Origin: Cyclina sinensis
Taxonomy: Eukaryota; Mollusca; Bivalvia; Venerida; Veneridae
Reading direction: 5' to 3'
NCBI GenBank assembly: GCA_012932295.1
Contig: JAAONU010000011.1
Coordinates: 17,258,136 to 17,322,135 of the forward strand
DNA: 64,000 nucleotides
Translations under genes and position numbers: made by a program
Part shown: in pieces, positions 45,164 to 57,559 of the stretch
Layout: every line of letters begins with the position of its first letter
Position numbering within the stretch: the first letter of the stretch is position 1
Notes under the pieces: generated by a model
Told to the model about the DNA's origin: nothing
Databases searched by the model: none
Seen by the model: the letters and a program-made list of their open reading frames with translations, nothing else

Positions 45164-46123
45164 TTATGCTTTGATCTCACTCTCAGAGTGTGAATGTTTG
45201 TTGTTACTCATCCACTGTTTTACTTTCCTAGACGAACTTATTTCTATTGCTTTTGGTGCGTCAATGTCATCGTCATAGAGTTCATTTTCCCGCGCAATTA
45301 CGTCGAGCGCATCTTCACTACTTCTGTTATAGCGCATGCGCGATTTGTTATTCTCGAAGTCAGAGTTTCGCGGTGTATTTTCTGCAGTTTCAGCTTCCGA
45401 ATCGGAAGCCATTCGTCCGCGACGTTTCTTTTTCTTTTTATGTGTTTGTGTTGTATTGCGAATAGGTAAAAGCAGTGCCGCGGCCTGACCTTGACGCTGC
45501 TCCATCTCCCGGCTTGTGTGAGGCAAGGTGTGTTCGGGCACCTGATGAACGGGGTGCATAAACGATTCTGTCCTTCTTATTGAAAGAGCGTTTGTTCGAT
45601 CCTTTGACTTTTCTCGGCGCGAACTTGATTTGTCAATATGCGGACTAGTGTCTTTTGAAAATATATTAGGCAGTAGACTGACTTTATCCTCTCTCGCAGT
45701 CAAATCTTTAGAAACGGCTTCAATTGAATTTTCTTTATTGTTGAACATGTCATTATTGAAATCCCTTCGTATATTTAGATTAGACGGACAGCTTGGTGAC
45801 CGGCAGTACGATGAACGTAGATCTCTAGAAACTGATCGATGCCGTGTGGATCGGGAACCAGGCAAACTGGCGATGCTTGTTGAATTGGCACGATCGATTG
45901 TAGGAAATTTTAGTGGAGTACTAGAAAGTGACGCTGGAACACTGCCGCGTGTCTGCGACTTCCGGTCACTTGGATTACAATAATCGCTCGGATCAGTATC
46001 ACTTCCAAGAGATAAGACACTTTTTCTTGAAATTGGTGGAAATAATGAAGATTCCTCCATACTTGAGTGTAAATACTGTGGTGGTGTCGCCGACAGTTCT
46101 GAGCCGATTAGTCCAGGAGGCAT
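45164..46123 (-). CDS. Unrecognised Ser/Arg-rich disordered protein or terminal exon
   Basis: A 319-codon open frame, clearly higher in GC and CpG than its surroundings and the longest non-transposon frame apart from the TRIM gene. The product is largely disordered: Ser/Pro/Arg-rich (SRDLRSSYCRSPSCP, SSSRREKSKDR), a lysine/arginine cluster HKKKKKRRGRM that could be a nuclear localisation signal, then an acidic Ser/Glu stretch and a C-terminus ending NNKHSHSESEIKA. The frame stays open for 15 codons upstream of the ATG at 46123 (CNDCVGHGRDYGRV), so this may be the last exon of a larger gene, with its true 5' boundary an acceptor near 46140-46190. An AATAAA on the minus strand lies near 44941, about 220 bases past the stop. 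No family was recognised. Alternative plus-strand frames over the same interval look like shadows. Confidence 0.6.
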   Translation of the reverse strand: MPPGLIGSELSATPPQYLHSSMEESSLFPPISRKSVLSLGSDTDPSDYCNPSDRKSQTRGSVPASLSSTPLKFPTIDRANSTSIASLPGSRSTRHRSVSRDLRSSYCRSPSCPSNLNIRRDFNNDMFNNKENSIEAVSKDLTAREDKVSLLPNIFSKDTSPHIDKSSSRREKSKDRTNALSIRRTESFMHPVHQVPEHTLPHTSREMEQRQGQAAALLLPIRNTTQTHKKKKKRRGRMASDSEAETAENTPRNSDFENNKSRMRYNRSSEDALDVIARENELYDDDIDAPKAIEISSSRKVKQWMSNNKHSHSESEIKA

Positions 46124-46906
46124 GACTCTGCCGTAGTCTCTACCATGTCCTACGCAGTCATTACAGAGTCAATGACTGTTCTAAACGGAATATGCCAATT
46201 ATTGTCTATACTTTTCTGTGTTTATCTCAGATATGATAATTCGACCGGTTTGCACTAAAAGACAACAATTTAACCGATTACAGAAAGATAAGACAAGATT
46301 TTCTTTCTGGAGCACTTTCCACTATACGGATCCTTTGAGATGGTTGTTTTCTGTAGGTTTCCAGAGCAACTGCACTAACAGATTGTTTTTATCTATATTT
46401 TGTTGACTGGTCAAAATCTTGTGATAGAACTCTCTGGTCGCTGAAGTTTCCTTTCTAGGTCTGTCCCGAAACCAACCTGCAAAAACAAGAACTATTCTAA
46501 ATATATTTCCTGAATATTTTTTGTAGATAAACATCGACTAAATATGTTGATTTTTTTCATTACTATTATTATTATTATTATCATAATTAACATCCTGACA
46601 TATGCTCTTGAAAGTTTGTGAAGCCAGTAAACGTGCATGCTTACCAACATCAATAAATTCTACTCTGATGATTTTACATGCGGACGGAACATTTTAAACT
46701 CTGTATTTATTTCCATTTGCTTTTTCTGTGTTTATATTTAGACCCTTTTTTCATTGATGGTGTGTTTATAACTCTAGCTTTTCTTACTCACATTTTATAG
46801 CTGAGTTTCAAATAAAAAAGGTGTGCAATTAATCAATTAATTTATCGGTATTAGGCCAAACAACCCTTCAATAATATAAAAGGCTAAGATGTAACAATGC
46901 CAGTAA

Positions 46907-47190
46907 GGAGCAGATCAGTGGCCCAGTGGTAACGCACTGGACTGGTAGCCCAGAGGACGCGAGATCGATCCCTCGCTCCTTCACTAACATTACTAATTTT
47001 CTTTCAGATGAGACGTTAAACCGAGGTCCCAATGCTGTACATTAAGCTTGCAAAATAACAAGGGGTGTCTCTGGAATGTGATACTTTCCATATCTTTCAC
47101 TATCGCTACAGCATAAAATAACTAATCTCTGCAGGGGGCGTCGGTCATATGGACAACCAGTACCGACGATAAATAAACTCAAATAAATAG
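46907..47190 (+). mobile_element. tRNA-derived SINE with target-site duplications
   Basis: The head is tRNA-like: GGAG acceptor start, A-box-like TGGCCCAGTGG, B-box-like GATCGATCCC, and GCTCCTTC closing the acceptor. A central block, gatgagacgttaaaccgaggtccc (46993-47027), resembles the conserved core of the Meta-type animal SINEs, matched from memory only. The 3' part ends in an aaataaactcaaataaatag tail. Direct repeats atgccagtaa (46897-46906) and atgccagttaa (47191-47201) flank it, which fixes both ends. It is about 284 bp. Confidence 0.88.
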
Positions 47191-47201
47191 ATGCCAGTTA
47201 A

Positions 47202-49279
47202 ATAAAGGCAGTGAGAAATCACTTAAAGGAATCAATACACTGAGCACTGCTAACATAAAACAGGGAACATTTAGTTTAAACTGCGAAAGTAAAACTGTCC
47301 AGATAGCTCACGCTAAGTCATATGCATGAATAATTCAACCAGTTCACCTGAAATAACTATAAAATAAATCTCATGCGACTCTTCCAAGAAGCTACTTCTG
47401 TAAATACTTCGTGACTAGGTTTAAATAATTAACCAATCAACGACTGGGCTTACACTAAGAACTGATCTGCAGTGAATGATTTCTAAAAATATGACGTCAC
47501 TTCCAACCCTTTCTTTAATGTTTTTCGAAAAGAGCAGATTACTTTGAGTGCAAAAGATCACCAGACGGATACCCTTAATCTAAAAATAAAGGTATTTTCA
47601 TTTGCAAAATGATTATAAGAAAACATAACAGGCGTAAACCCAGGTTTGTTTGCGAAGTAAAGAACTGTTAAATAGCCCACTTCATATCAAACTGACACTT
47701 CAAACATTCTAATCTTATCAGAGACGAAAACACACTATTTCCGTGTTTAAGATCAAGTTTGAATTTAACAATATCAAAAGAACTGAAAAAATAAAAACAA
47801 AAGAGACATTTTTTACACGAAGTTCAGACATGTACGAAGCGATTGAATTATTATAAGATTTTTACTAAATGCTTTGGTATCAATAGGTTTCTATTTCGAA
47901 TTTACGCAAAATATTTTAGCTTTATAAAATTTAGAATTTACTGCAAATTTGTTAAGCAGAAGCTTTCGTTAATTTGATGTTATTTTTATTCTTTTATTTA
48001 TTTTTACTCAGAGTTGTTGCTTCTATCTGTGAAATAAAATAAGAGTGACCAACAAGTTGATTTACGACTACCGCTTTATGAAATCAGAAATGAGTTGAAA
48101 AGGTTTTAATTAAACTAAACGAAAGGAAGATATGAATAATGTTATAGCTTTATATGTGTTCAGTCCTTTACTTTACACAGACTTATATGTATTACTCTTA
48201 AGCAATTGTTCTACGTAAGTTGTTCCTTTAGTGTTTGAAATATAATGAAGCAAAGATAATAAAGAAACAATAAAGAGCTTACTGTGCTAAACATACAACA
48301 TCACCTTTGAAGCTTTTCAAAGCTCTAAGTGAAATTTATTACATTTACTTTTCTTAATATCATCTCCTGATAAAACACATATACCCTTAAAATCCACTAC
48401 TATACTTTATTATCAATAACATTCAAAGCAGATCATCTCGAATGCTTATATAAAATCTGGCCAACTGAGTAACATGGAATTATGCACAGTCCTTTAAAAA
48501 AGGATTAAGTATATTGTTTATAGGCAGATTAGTTGGATTTTCGTATAACGATTCTTTTGCCAGACAAATGCCGAAATGGTATTTTGAGATTGAGGCATTT
48601 AAATGATCTTGTATTGTTATTGCCAGATTTGGGGTATATTGAAATTAAGCCAAAAGGTCAGAACAATCGTGGCAGGCATTCTATATTATTAATTATGTTA
48701 CTATTAATTTTAATCATAGCTGTAGGAAATCGAGACTTTTGCCAGTGACAAAGTAACAAACAAAAATCCCCTTCCTAACGAAATTCAGTAGAAAATGAAA
48801 CAAATGGCATGGCGTCGACAGACAAGAAACTTACATAGCTATGGACCAGACCTAGCCTTAGAAATGAATACTTTTTGCGTGTTTTCAACGCAGTTTAAAC
48901 TCAAACGCTTTTATAAAGCCCCAAAGAGAACAAGTCCAAGTGATTACGATCACTTCAAATGCATTACGAATGAAAGTCCGAGACGATGGATTCGGCTTTC
49001 TTTAATCTTTATCTTGTAAACTGATACTCTAATTGGCCATTACGTGTAGGATGTATGATTTTAAACCGATAATATCTTTCACGCGCCTACATCTTTTATA
49101 CGGGTATTTAAAAGTTAATGTCTCTGTTTGCCTGTATGGTATGCAAAACAAGAATGAATATAATGTATTTATTGCAGTAAAATCAGTTTTGTCTAGACTT
49201 TCTGCAGTCGAAAAATGTACTTTACAAGGTTGTTAAGAAAGTCTGTTAAGATGTAAATTTCACATACATAATAACTCTT
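47202..49279. other. Intergenic, no gene seen
   Basis: AT-rich sequence. Open frames at 48533-48748 and 48795-49019 have no recognisable motif and are not credited. Confidence 0.5.
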
Positions 49280-49829
49280 ATTCAACAACATTATGGCTTT
49301 GATGTAGTTTCGTTGAGTCTTATATAGTAAATATCACACTTTAAACCGCCACCATAATTAAACAACATATTGGCTATGATATAGTTTCGTTGAGACTAAT
49401 ATAGTAAATATCACACTTTACACAACCACTATAATTCAACAACATATTGGCTATGATATAGTTTCGTTGAGACTAATATAGTAAATATCACACTTTACAC
49501 CGCCACTATAGTTCAACAACGTAGTGGCTATAATATAGTTTCGTTGAGTCTTAGATAGTAAATATGACAATTTACACCGCCACTATAATTAAACAACATA
49601 TTGGCTATGATATAGTTTCGTTGAGACTAATATAGTAAATATCACACTTTACACAACCACTATAATTCAACAACATATAGTTTCGCTGAGTCTTAGATAG
49701 TTAATTTCACACTTGACACCGCCACTTTAATTCAACAACATAGTGACTAGTGTAATATAGTTTCGACTCAGATGTATATTTCACACTTTACACAACTACT
49801 GTAATTCAACAATATATTGACTATGATAT
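49280..49829. repeat. 77-bp tandem repeat, about seven copies
   Basis: The phase marker tggct recurs at 49294, 49371, 49448, 49525 and 49602, exactly 77 bp apart. The core reads atagtttcgttgag, tagtaaatatcacacttta, then caccgccactataattcaac. The sixth copy has an internal deletion of about 12 bp and the last two are more diverged. Copies 2, 3 and 5 share the variant actaatatag/acaaccact, suggesting array turnover. Confidence 0.92.
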
Positions 49830-52800
49830 GGCTTACAGCGTCAACACACTGAACTGCGAAGTCACTTCGTGTATCGCTCGTCCATTGGTCAGCTGAAGGT
49901 CTAACAACAACAATGCTGCCTTTCAATCAATCTTAGTTCATCTGATAATAAAGTCCAATTACACATCTTTGTATCACAACGTCCTGTCTGCCAGTATTAT
50001 CAGTTTTATGTTTATTCATTTGCATTGATATTTTTTACATATACATGGATTTTTTGGTCGAATGCATAACATCGGCTCAATGTAAATTTGTAATCTTGCA
50101 TTTTTTATAATATTAAACTACCATAAACTAAGAAAATTAGAATTTCGTTGAAAATGGTATGCATCTTTTATGCCCCCCCAGTGTATGTTTTATGCATTAT
50201 GGGTGTTTCTTTTTCTATAAATAGTGCTCGCTTACTTATAAAATCCTACGTTTTCATATTCACGCCTTTGATCTAACGAGTTGGTCTTTTTTCCAATTTT
50301 CATTGCCTAGCCCCCAGTATGTGTTTAATATTGTTTCAGACTAGGAATAATTGCTTTATAAATGTACAGTCCAAACCACTCTCGATTTTACTTACTTCAA
50401 AGTACTAAAAACCTCACCTAATCAATATTGATCAGTGAAATCAATAAAACATCAAAGAAATAAAGGAACAATTTAACGCCATAATAAAAGTTTTATGTAA
50501 GAAAAAAAAAGCATTTGGTCTTAAAAGTACGAATTCTTGTATATATCGGAATGGCTGAATATTTAACCTGTTACCAGACACGTTACATGCAAGCTCTGGT
50601 TGTGTGATACGAGATATATAAGTCTCCGTCAGGTGAGAGTAAATAAATGATTAGTCTTTACATTACGTTTGATTTTGTAAGATAACATGATGTTTCCTGA
50701 ATACGAAAGTTTTGCATGCTATATGATTAAGGAACGGAAACAACGTGACATTGCAAATCAGTCACATTTCCGGTTGTGTCACGGTCGCACTGGACGTATC
50801 GACCAAGTCGTTTGATTCAATGATTAAAATGTATGTATGTACACGATAAAAAAATTTAAAAAAGGTATTTATATGATATTTATTTATAGATAACTGTTTT
50901 AAACATGTCTTTAATGAGTGTAACTGGTCAAATGATATATATGGAGGTGTAATCTGTCACAATGATCAGACCAGAAAAGCTGAAGGCAATACCACGCTTA
51001 TTAAGCCTGTATAACAACGAATGAAAATGGTCAAGTTCAACATCGAACATATAATTATATATTTTGGTATATGCACAAAAAGTTAAACGGGTTTTAAATG
51101 TTATATCTTGAACAACAGTTTCAATTGATTTTTTTATATCAAATGCTCAAGCGACAGGTAAATTGCTTGTTATAAACACTGATTTGTAAGTCTGTGGACG
51201 TCTTGATTAGAATCAGTCGTTATAACGGTTAAAATTAGCGATATACGTAGACATTTAATGAAATCATTTATTTGCTAATACAATTCAAAATAACATACTG
51301 CATTTATCGCTAATATATTTAATCCGCGACATTTAAAAAACGGTGATAATCTTATATTACATTATCGGGTATCTGATTTATCTGTTGCATAATTACTCGA
51401 ATGGTATACATAATAGTCTAAATTAAACTTTTTACAGCCATTTAATGTCTTTTATCCAAAAAATCTGTCATTTTGAATGGTTTTAAGCTATTAACTTTTT
51501 CAACAGAAAATTATCATATATCCCGGATAGTGATCAAATTGGATGTAATATGTATGGAAGGTACAATTTAATGATTAAGCTGACTATAGTATGGCATTTA
51601 CTAAGTTAATTGACTGTAGTTAATCACTATCGTTTAAGATGCAATCAACGTTTAAGATGCAATCAAATGTCCACTGTGTGCAAAAACACTTAAACAAATC
51701 TCGAGCTATGGCATGAAAGAAAGTTTCTGGTGACCCGTTACAGTCATGTGTAAGTTTGTGCAATTACTAAAAGGTCTTACAAAATGATAACGTCGTTTTA
51801 TAGGTAAAATGCAAATATTTTCAGTATTATTTTTTTATTTATTTATTTACTTATTTATTTATTTATCTATTTATTTATTTATTTTGTATACGTCTATACG
51901 TGTCTCATGATTTACTGTCTGTAGATACAAGAAACGGCGTTCATTTTTTGACATACATCTTTATATAAATCAAGCGTAGACCTTATGTAGACAATGATTT
52001 ACTGTCTGTACATACAAAATATTGCACTCTTTTTTAAGATACATCGTAACAAAGCCATCATTCTTTGACGGGTTATGTATTAGTGTGTCTGCTTTATATG
52101 ATAGTCTTAGAATTAGATGTTTCGTGGTATACTTTCAGAAACTTACTTTTATTTTACAACTCTGGTTTTAACATCAGTTCCGAGGTGTCGAAAAGTCTAC
52201 CTAGAAACTATCACGAAACAAATTTTAATCTTCTAGTCCTTATCCATTATTTCATCGTTCTATACATACTCGTATGCACATGTCTTAACTAGGAAGGTTG
52301 GAATTCTATTATGGGGTATTCTAAATTGAAAAAAACAACATTAGATGACTTTACTCAAGATATCGAGATATGATTGAATGGTACAGGCATACTGTCATGT
52401 GTGCGCAGGTAGTTGAGGGGACGAAGTCTGGGTGGTAAAAATAGGACGAAACATTTATTTGAACACATGTAAAGATTAATGGCTAAGCAAATTCATGATA
52501 GGCTGTGTCAAGAGTAAGTCAATAACTAAACAACTAATTGGGTGCAGCAAAACTGTTTAATACAGATATTTTACGAAGAAGACTTTTAGATTAAAAAAAA
52601 AAGTGTATTTGCTTAAAATATTAAACCCTGAGATCATCCATCAGTCAGACAGTCCGCTTATCTTTCATAATGTTTAATTAATAATTATGCCAATATTGCC
52701 ATGTTGTTTTTTCGTATGTATTTTAAGCCTTAATCTACTTAATTTGCATTCAGCTCTTTAAAAAACTGCGTGGGGGAACAACTCAAATAGGGTACAATAT

Positions 52801-54264
52801 TGTAAACTGACTTTGAACTTCTTTTGGTTTGTACATAAAATGCTGTGAAAGTTGACATTTACAGTTTTAATGAAAGTCTTTTTATTTGAACAAAAAAAAG
52901 ATAGTTTCATGGAATTTAACGCGTAAACTTAACACTATGTCCTGCTGTTAATGGCTTATACTACTGCAGACTTGTATGTCTTCGGTTTAAAAAAAGATTA
53001 GCGCAACACACTTACGTGCCAAACGACTTATGGTAACATCCTAGGAAAATAAATGACTGCCAAGTTGTGTTATTTTACTTAAAGATATTTGAATTTTAAT
53101 TCAATGAAACGCAAGGCCGAAGGTTTTAAATAGAATCGAATGATATATGGACATCTAGAAAAGAATTCCTCGTAGATCGTATAAGCCTGAAAGTGAAACA
53201 TTAACCAGCTTAGTCACTTCGCCAGATGTTATTACTTTTGGAGAACGTAGAATAAATAGACAACGTTCCAGTGCCTATTTTACAATGAAACTTCAAAAGT
53301 GAAGGCTTATTCAACACAAGAGTGATTTGTAATATTTACATACATAGAATTGCAAGATTTATTATAGTTTCTGTTTAATTTTTGTGCTCTTTTCACTTAC
53401 TTCACGTGATTTACACTTTCAAATGGCTTGGAGAGCTTTTAAAAGATTTACTCCGCGATTAAACATAGCCAAGTTTGAAGATAAGTGTATTTTATTCCTA
53501 TGAAGATTGATTGAATCTATATAAATTGAGTACTTAAAACTTGACACGAACATTAGTTTAAGATGGCCACTAAGGGGTTTCGGTCACACAGCAAGCGGTA
53601 ACTTTTCAATATCTATAAGACTATGTTTATATCCTGAATTATGGGTTTGTTTTCATATTATCATACCAGTTGATGTTTCAATAATAAATATCAATTTGAA
53701 TCGTTGTTTCAAGGGCATCTTATCACTTTGTGTGACAAATTTAAATTCCTAACCTGATTTCTAAATATACAAAAGGTTAGAATGGCAAAAGACAAGTGAC
53801 GTCTAATACAAGTTGTTGAAAAAAAATCCAAGTACACTGGTCCACCTGAATTTGTGTTTGATTCGAAGCAAAATACAAATCATATAACCCGACAAACGGG
53901 TTTTGAGTCGCAACTTTCTTGGCAGAATGAAATGTAAGTACACTGGCAATATCAGAGTACGACGCTGGTAGCCAGTGTAACTCTTTACGTTGACACATTT
54001 ATAAAACATATCCAAAACTAGATTGATAATTTAAGTCTTACTGAATGGAATCATTGAAAATCTGATATATTCAGCGCCTATAATTCTTATTTTAATTATG
54101 TTGCAATACTATAGTGCTAATCAATAACCAACACAAAAACATGAGACTTCATTAACAGATATTTTAAAACATATGCATATGTTCTATGCATCATCACAAA
54201 TGCTTGTTCTATAAATTACTTTCACCTCTCAAACATTCAATAGTTATTGAATTCTGAAACTAAA
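49830..54264. other. Intergenic, no gene seen
   Basis: AT-rich DNA without credible coding frames. It contains the TTTA microsatellite listed separately. The frames at 52065-52292 and 53777-54015 have no recognisable domains. Confidence 0.5.
51829..51886. repeat. (TTTA)n microsatellite
   Basis: About 14 units of ttta with two interruptions (ttac, atct). Confidence 0.92.
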
Positions 54265-54389
54265 GATAAATTTTCAAGTTTTCTTAATTGCATAGCTCGA
54301 TTTGCATGTCACGCAACGATATAAATAAGGAAATGCGATTTCCATGAATAAAACAACGATAAAATAATAGCGCCAATATAAAACATAGC

Positions 54390-54465
54390 ATATTCCGGAA
54401 GTCTGAATATAAACAGGAAGTGCATTTGGAAACCCGACACCGCATGTTGCAGTAAAATGGCGTCG
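54390..54465 (+). promoter_or_regulatory. ETS-like and YY1-like motif cluster
   Basis: CCGGAAGT (54395-54402), CAGGAAGTG (54414-54422) and AAAATGGCGTC (54454-54464) lie within 70 bp. These match ETS-family and YY1 consensus sites, a combination seen at TATA-less metazoan promoters. The duplicate at 57693-57761 retains the spacing. No transcript start was found, so this is a suggestion only. Confidence 0.35.
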
Positions 54466-55297
54466 TAGACTATTGTAGTATTACGTAAATTGAGCTAATT
54501 GCGCACTGGGTTTGAAAGCAACAATTAAAAGAAACAAAATAGGCAGCTACAAACGTAATAGCAAAAACAAACACTCGTATTGATAAGCCCATTCTATGGT
54601 TATATTATGTTAAGTTCACAGGGTAGTTCGCTGAAACAACAATCTATTTACTTTTTTTTTTCTAAAACAACATTGTTTCTGTTTGTAACAAATTCCCATT
54701 TGACCAGCCTTCCATTTCGATTTTTTTTTATTTCTTGGGGGTGAACTCTATCAGTCCTTGAAAAATCTGGATTTAGGTTCAAATTCAGAGACATTAAAAT
54801 TTCAGTAAAACCCTCTAAAAGAGGGTACTTATTTGAGTGTTGGTACTATGAATAAATCTTGATCTGTTCTATATTTGAGTTTAGGGCCAGAGAAAAATCT
54901 GAATTCGTTCCAGGAACATAAACCGAAAACTTTATAAGCACCGGACCTGATATTCGGATAATTTGGTACGTACAAATGATAAACAAAATAAGTACCTGCA
55001 TTCATTTTCATTGAAGCTGATGCATCAAAAATCTCTTTTCCTATAAATCAGTAACTGACTGAAATAAATACGAAGAGTGAAACAGTTAGGCAATTAAAAT
55101 CGCCAGTGGAGGTCTATAAAGAATTAGCAAATCTGATAAAACAACTGTAAACAACTGCATTGCATAAGATCATTGCATTTTAATGAGATGGTAATTTGAC
55201 TTTAATGATTTAAAAAACATACACAAAATCTGTTACTTCGGCAGTTCTTGGGTAAATTAATCTAATAGTGTATAGGCTATTTCGCTGAATTCATTAG

Positions 55298-55309
55298 TGA
55301 CACGTGTCA
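55298..55309. promoter_or_regulatory. Palindrome TGACACGTGTCA (E-box)
   Basis: Perfect 12-bp palindrome with a CACGTG core. The paired site in the duplicate (58792-58803, tgacacgtgcca) keeps the E-box. It lies about 80 bp before AAAATGGCGTC in both copies. Confidence 0.35.
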
Positions 55310-57559
55310 TGCGTGATTGTACGTTACTGTAAATTTTATTTAATTTACGCGAGTTGATTAGTTGTCAAGATTATATCAAAATGGCGTCACTTTGGATCAG
55401 AGTTTAGAAACACTCTGAACAAAGAGCAATGTGATGTCTACGCGATGAAATAATAATTACATTTGGCAGATATCTCGTCCGGAAATTAGGACTGTTTTCA
55501 TATTCTCTTTTAGTGTAAAAATAAGAATTGTCTAGAAAGACTAAAACTGAAATTATTGTATTGTGCAATATGTATTAGACAGCTAAATATAATTCTAATG
55601 TACTTTTAAATGAATAATTGACACTAGCGGGATGGGCCTTTTTTGACATAGGTTAAAAACTAGTCCTAAGTTATCTAAACAAATCAATAAAACAAACGGC
55701 CTTCAGACTGAGGCGAGAATGAAATCATATCTTTATTTTAGACAGTCTTTTCAAAAAATGTGACAAGATATTTTGACAACATTTATGAGAATGCATTATC
55801 AAGAATGTATCAAGTAGTGTTTATTTTAAAATATCCACAATTCGGCGTTTGCCGCCAACAGATGGCTGAATGTAAACACTGTTGTCTGCGATTCGGACTT
55901 TATTTGTTAGATATTGTATCTAGACATATTTTCTATAACAATTCGAGTATTTGTGTGTTCATAAAAACAGTCATCTGTACAAGTCCTGTCTGAATTAATC
56001 ATTTATGTTTCTTGACCGTCATAAACGATGTACAGAAGAACATTTCAACCCGAGTATTGCTAACTTTGTCTTTTTTTTAAAGTTTTATTACGTATTCTTT
56101 CCGCCATCCAACAAATCAAATACACCTTCAAAGATAGAAACACTTGAACACAGAGAATCTCGAGGAGTTTGGTGTAAAAAAAATAAGGTGGAGATGCATA
56201 ATTAAACTCATTTGACAGGAAATAAGGGAGCTAAACAAATAAATTCATCTAAGACTTAGCTGATTATTGATCTAAATTTCATCAAAAATAGAAGCTACAC
56301 TTTAAGAAAACCAATTGGTCTCTCATTAGTCCCAAACAATAGGAAAAGTAAACTTACTCTAATCGCTTCATGTACAATATTAAAGATAGCTGAAATCATT
56401 AAATGTCTAAAGCTGACTCAGTCAAAGTAACCTTAAATTTTAAATATTAGTAGCAGACTTTAGAAAGGCTTTTATAAGTTGACTCAGTCCCATCCCTGCG
56501 GAAAAATTCAGATTAAACAAATGTAATCAGTCCGGGTAAAATATGTAAACACGATAACGAACCATTTACAGAAAGATAGGTTGACGAGTGTCATTAGATT
56601 TAAGACAGTTACTTGTATAGAAGATAGCCCGGAAATAAGCTCGTACAAGTTTGAGATACGTAAATCAGAACTTAAATGTTAGATTAGACATAGTTAGTAT
56701 TACATCTAACAGAATAGGATGTTTCAATTGTTTCCTAAAATATTATAAAACGCCATGAATTATTTTAAGGAAGTGGCAAAGAAATGACTCAGAAATCTTC
56801 AAACTCGCACAGCGAATTGAAAAAAAAAATCAGGTTTAAAGGCTAGCTGTAAGTAAGATGATATAAAGTGGGTTTAAGTACTTCGAAATGCTTCTTACAA
56901 CATACTCTATAAAAGTGCATGGCTCTTGAAAACGACAAGAAAAGGTCAAGATATGTTTTATACTCTTCCATATTTTGATTGATAAATCATGATAATGCGA
57001 GAGCAGAGTGACACAGTTATATAACTGTTGATATATAAGAAAGGGCAACTCAAAACACATTAACACAAACTGATCTTACATATTTAAGTCGAGTTCCAGT
57101 CAAAATAATGAATACACAAAGACATAAAACATGTCCTCTTGCTGTATCGAATATTTTCATTTCATTATTTAGTATTAAAATATCATTGCTGAAAGATACG
57201 GAATCAACAATAATATATGTATGGTTTGATTGTTACTAAACACAAAGAAAACTATTGAAATTTCATTATCACCTTGCAATCAAGGTACTCTTAGTATGAT
57301 TAATGGGACATTTGAAAGTCAATGTGAATCGGAAATTAAGCGATAATCAGTTAGATTATTTAAGCAGATCGTTAATGCTGAACGAATTGTCAAGCCGGAT
57401 ACCTTTCAAGATGGGGGTTACAATTTGAGCGATTTTAGGGATTGTTCACAACTTTCCATAAATCAAGTAACTGCACAATTAAGTTTAAAAAAACAACTAT
57501 ACTCATTTTTATACTGCATTTCATTGACCTATTTATTTCTCTGTTGAAAATTTCAGTGA

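Larger units (their letters stand above)
54265..55560. repeat. Segmental duplication, copy 1 (paired with 57.56-59.07 kb)
   Basis: Landmarks in order: attttcaagtttt, gcatattccggaagtct-aatata, gcagtaaaatggc-tcgtagactattgtag, attacgtaaat-gagctaatt, ataaatcagtaa, ggcaattaaaa-c-ccagtggaggtct, gtgacacgtg, tcaaaatggcgtcacttt, and gaattgtct. All recur at about 3.3-3.5 kb distance. No coding frame is shared. The retained ETS-like and YY1-like motifs may indicate promoter regions. Confidence 0.75.

Noticed and set aside
45194..46125. Plus-strand frames of 65-117 codons
   Set aside because: They are antisense shadows of the longer GC-rich minus-strand frame.
46907..46985. Functional tRNA gene
   Set aside because: The tRNA-like head is followed by a SINE body and tail and flanked by target duplications. 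The anticodon arm does not fold cleanly.
48533..49019. Two 71-74 codon plus-strand frames
   Set aside because: No recognisable motif. One is dominated by a hydrophobic Leu/Ile run of the kind AT-rich DNA encodes by chance.
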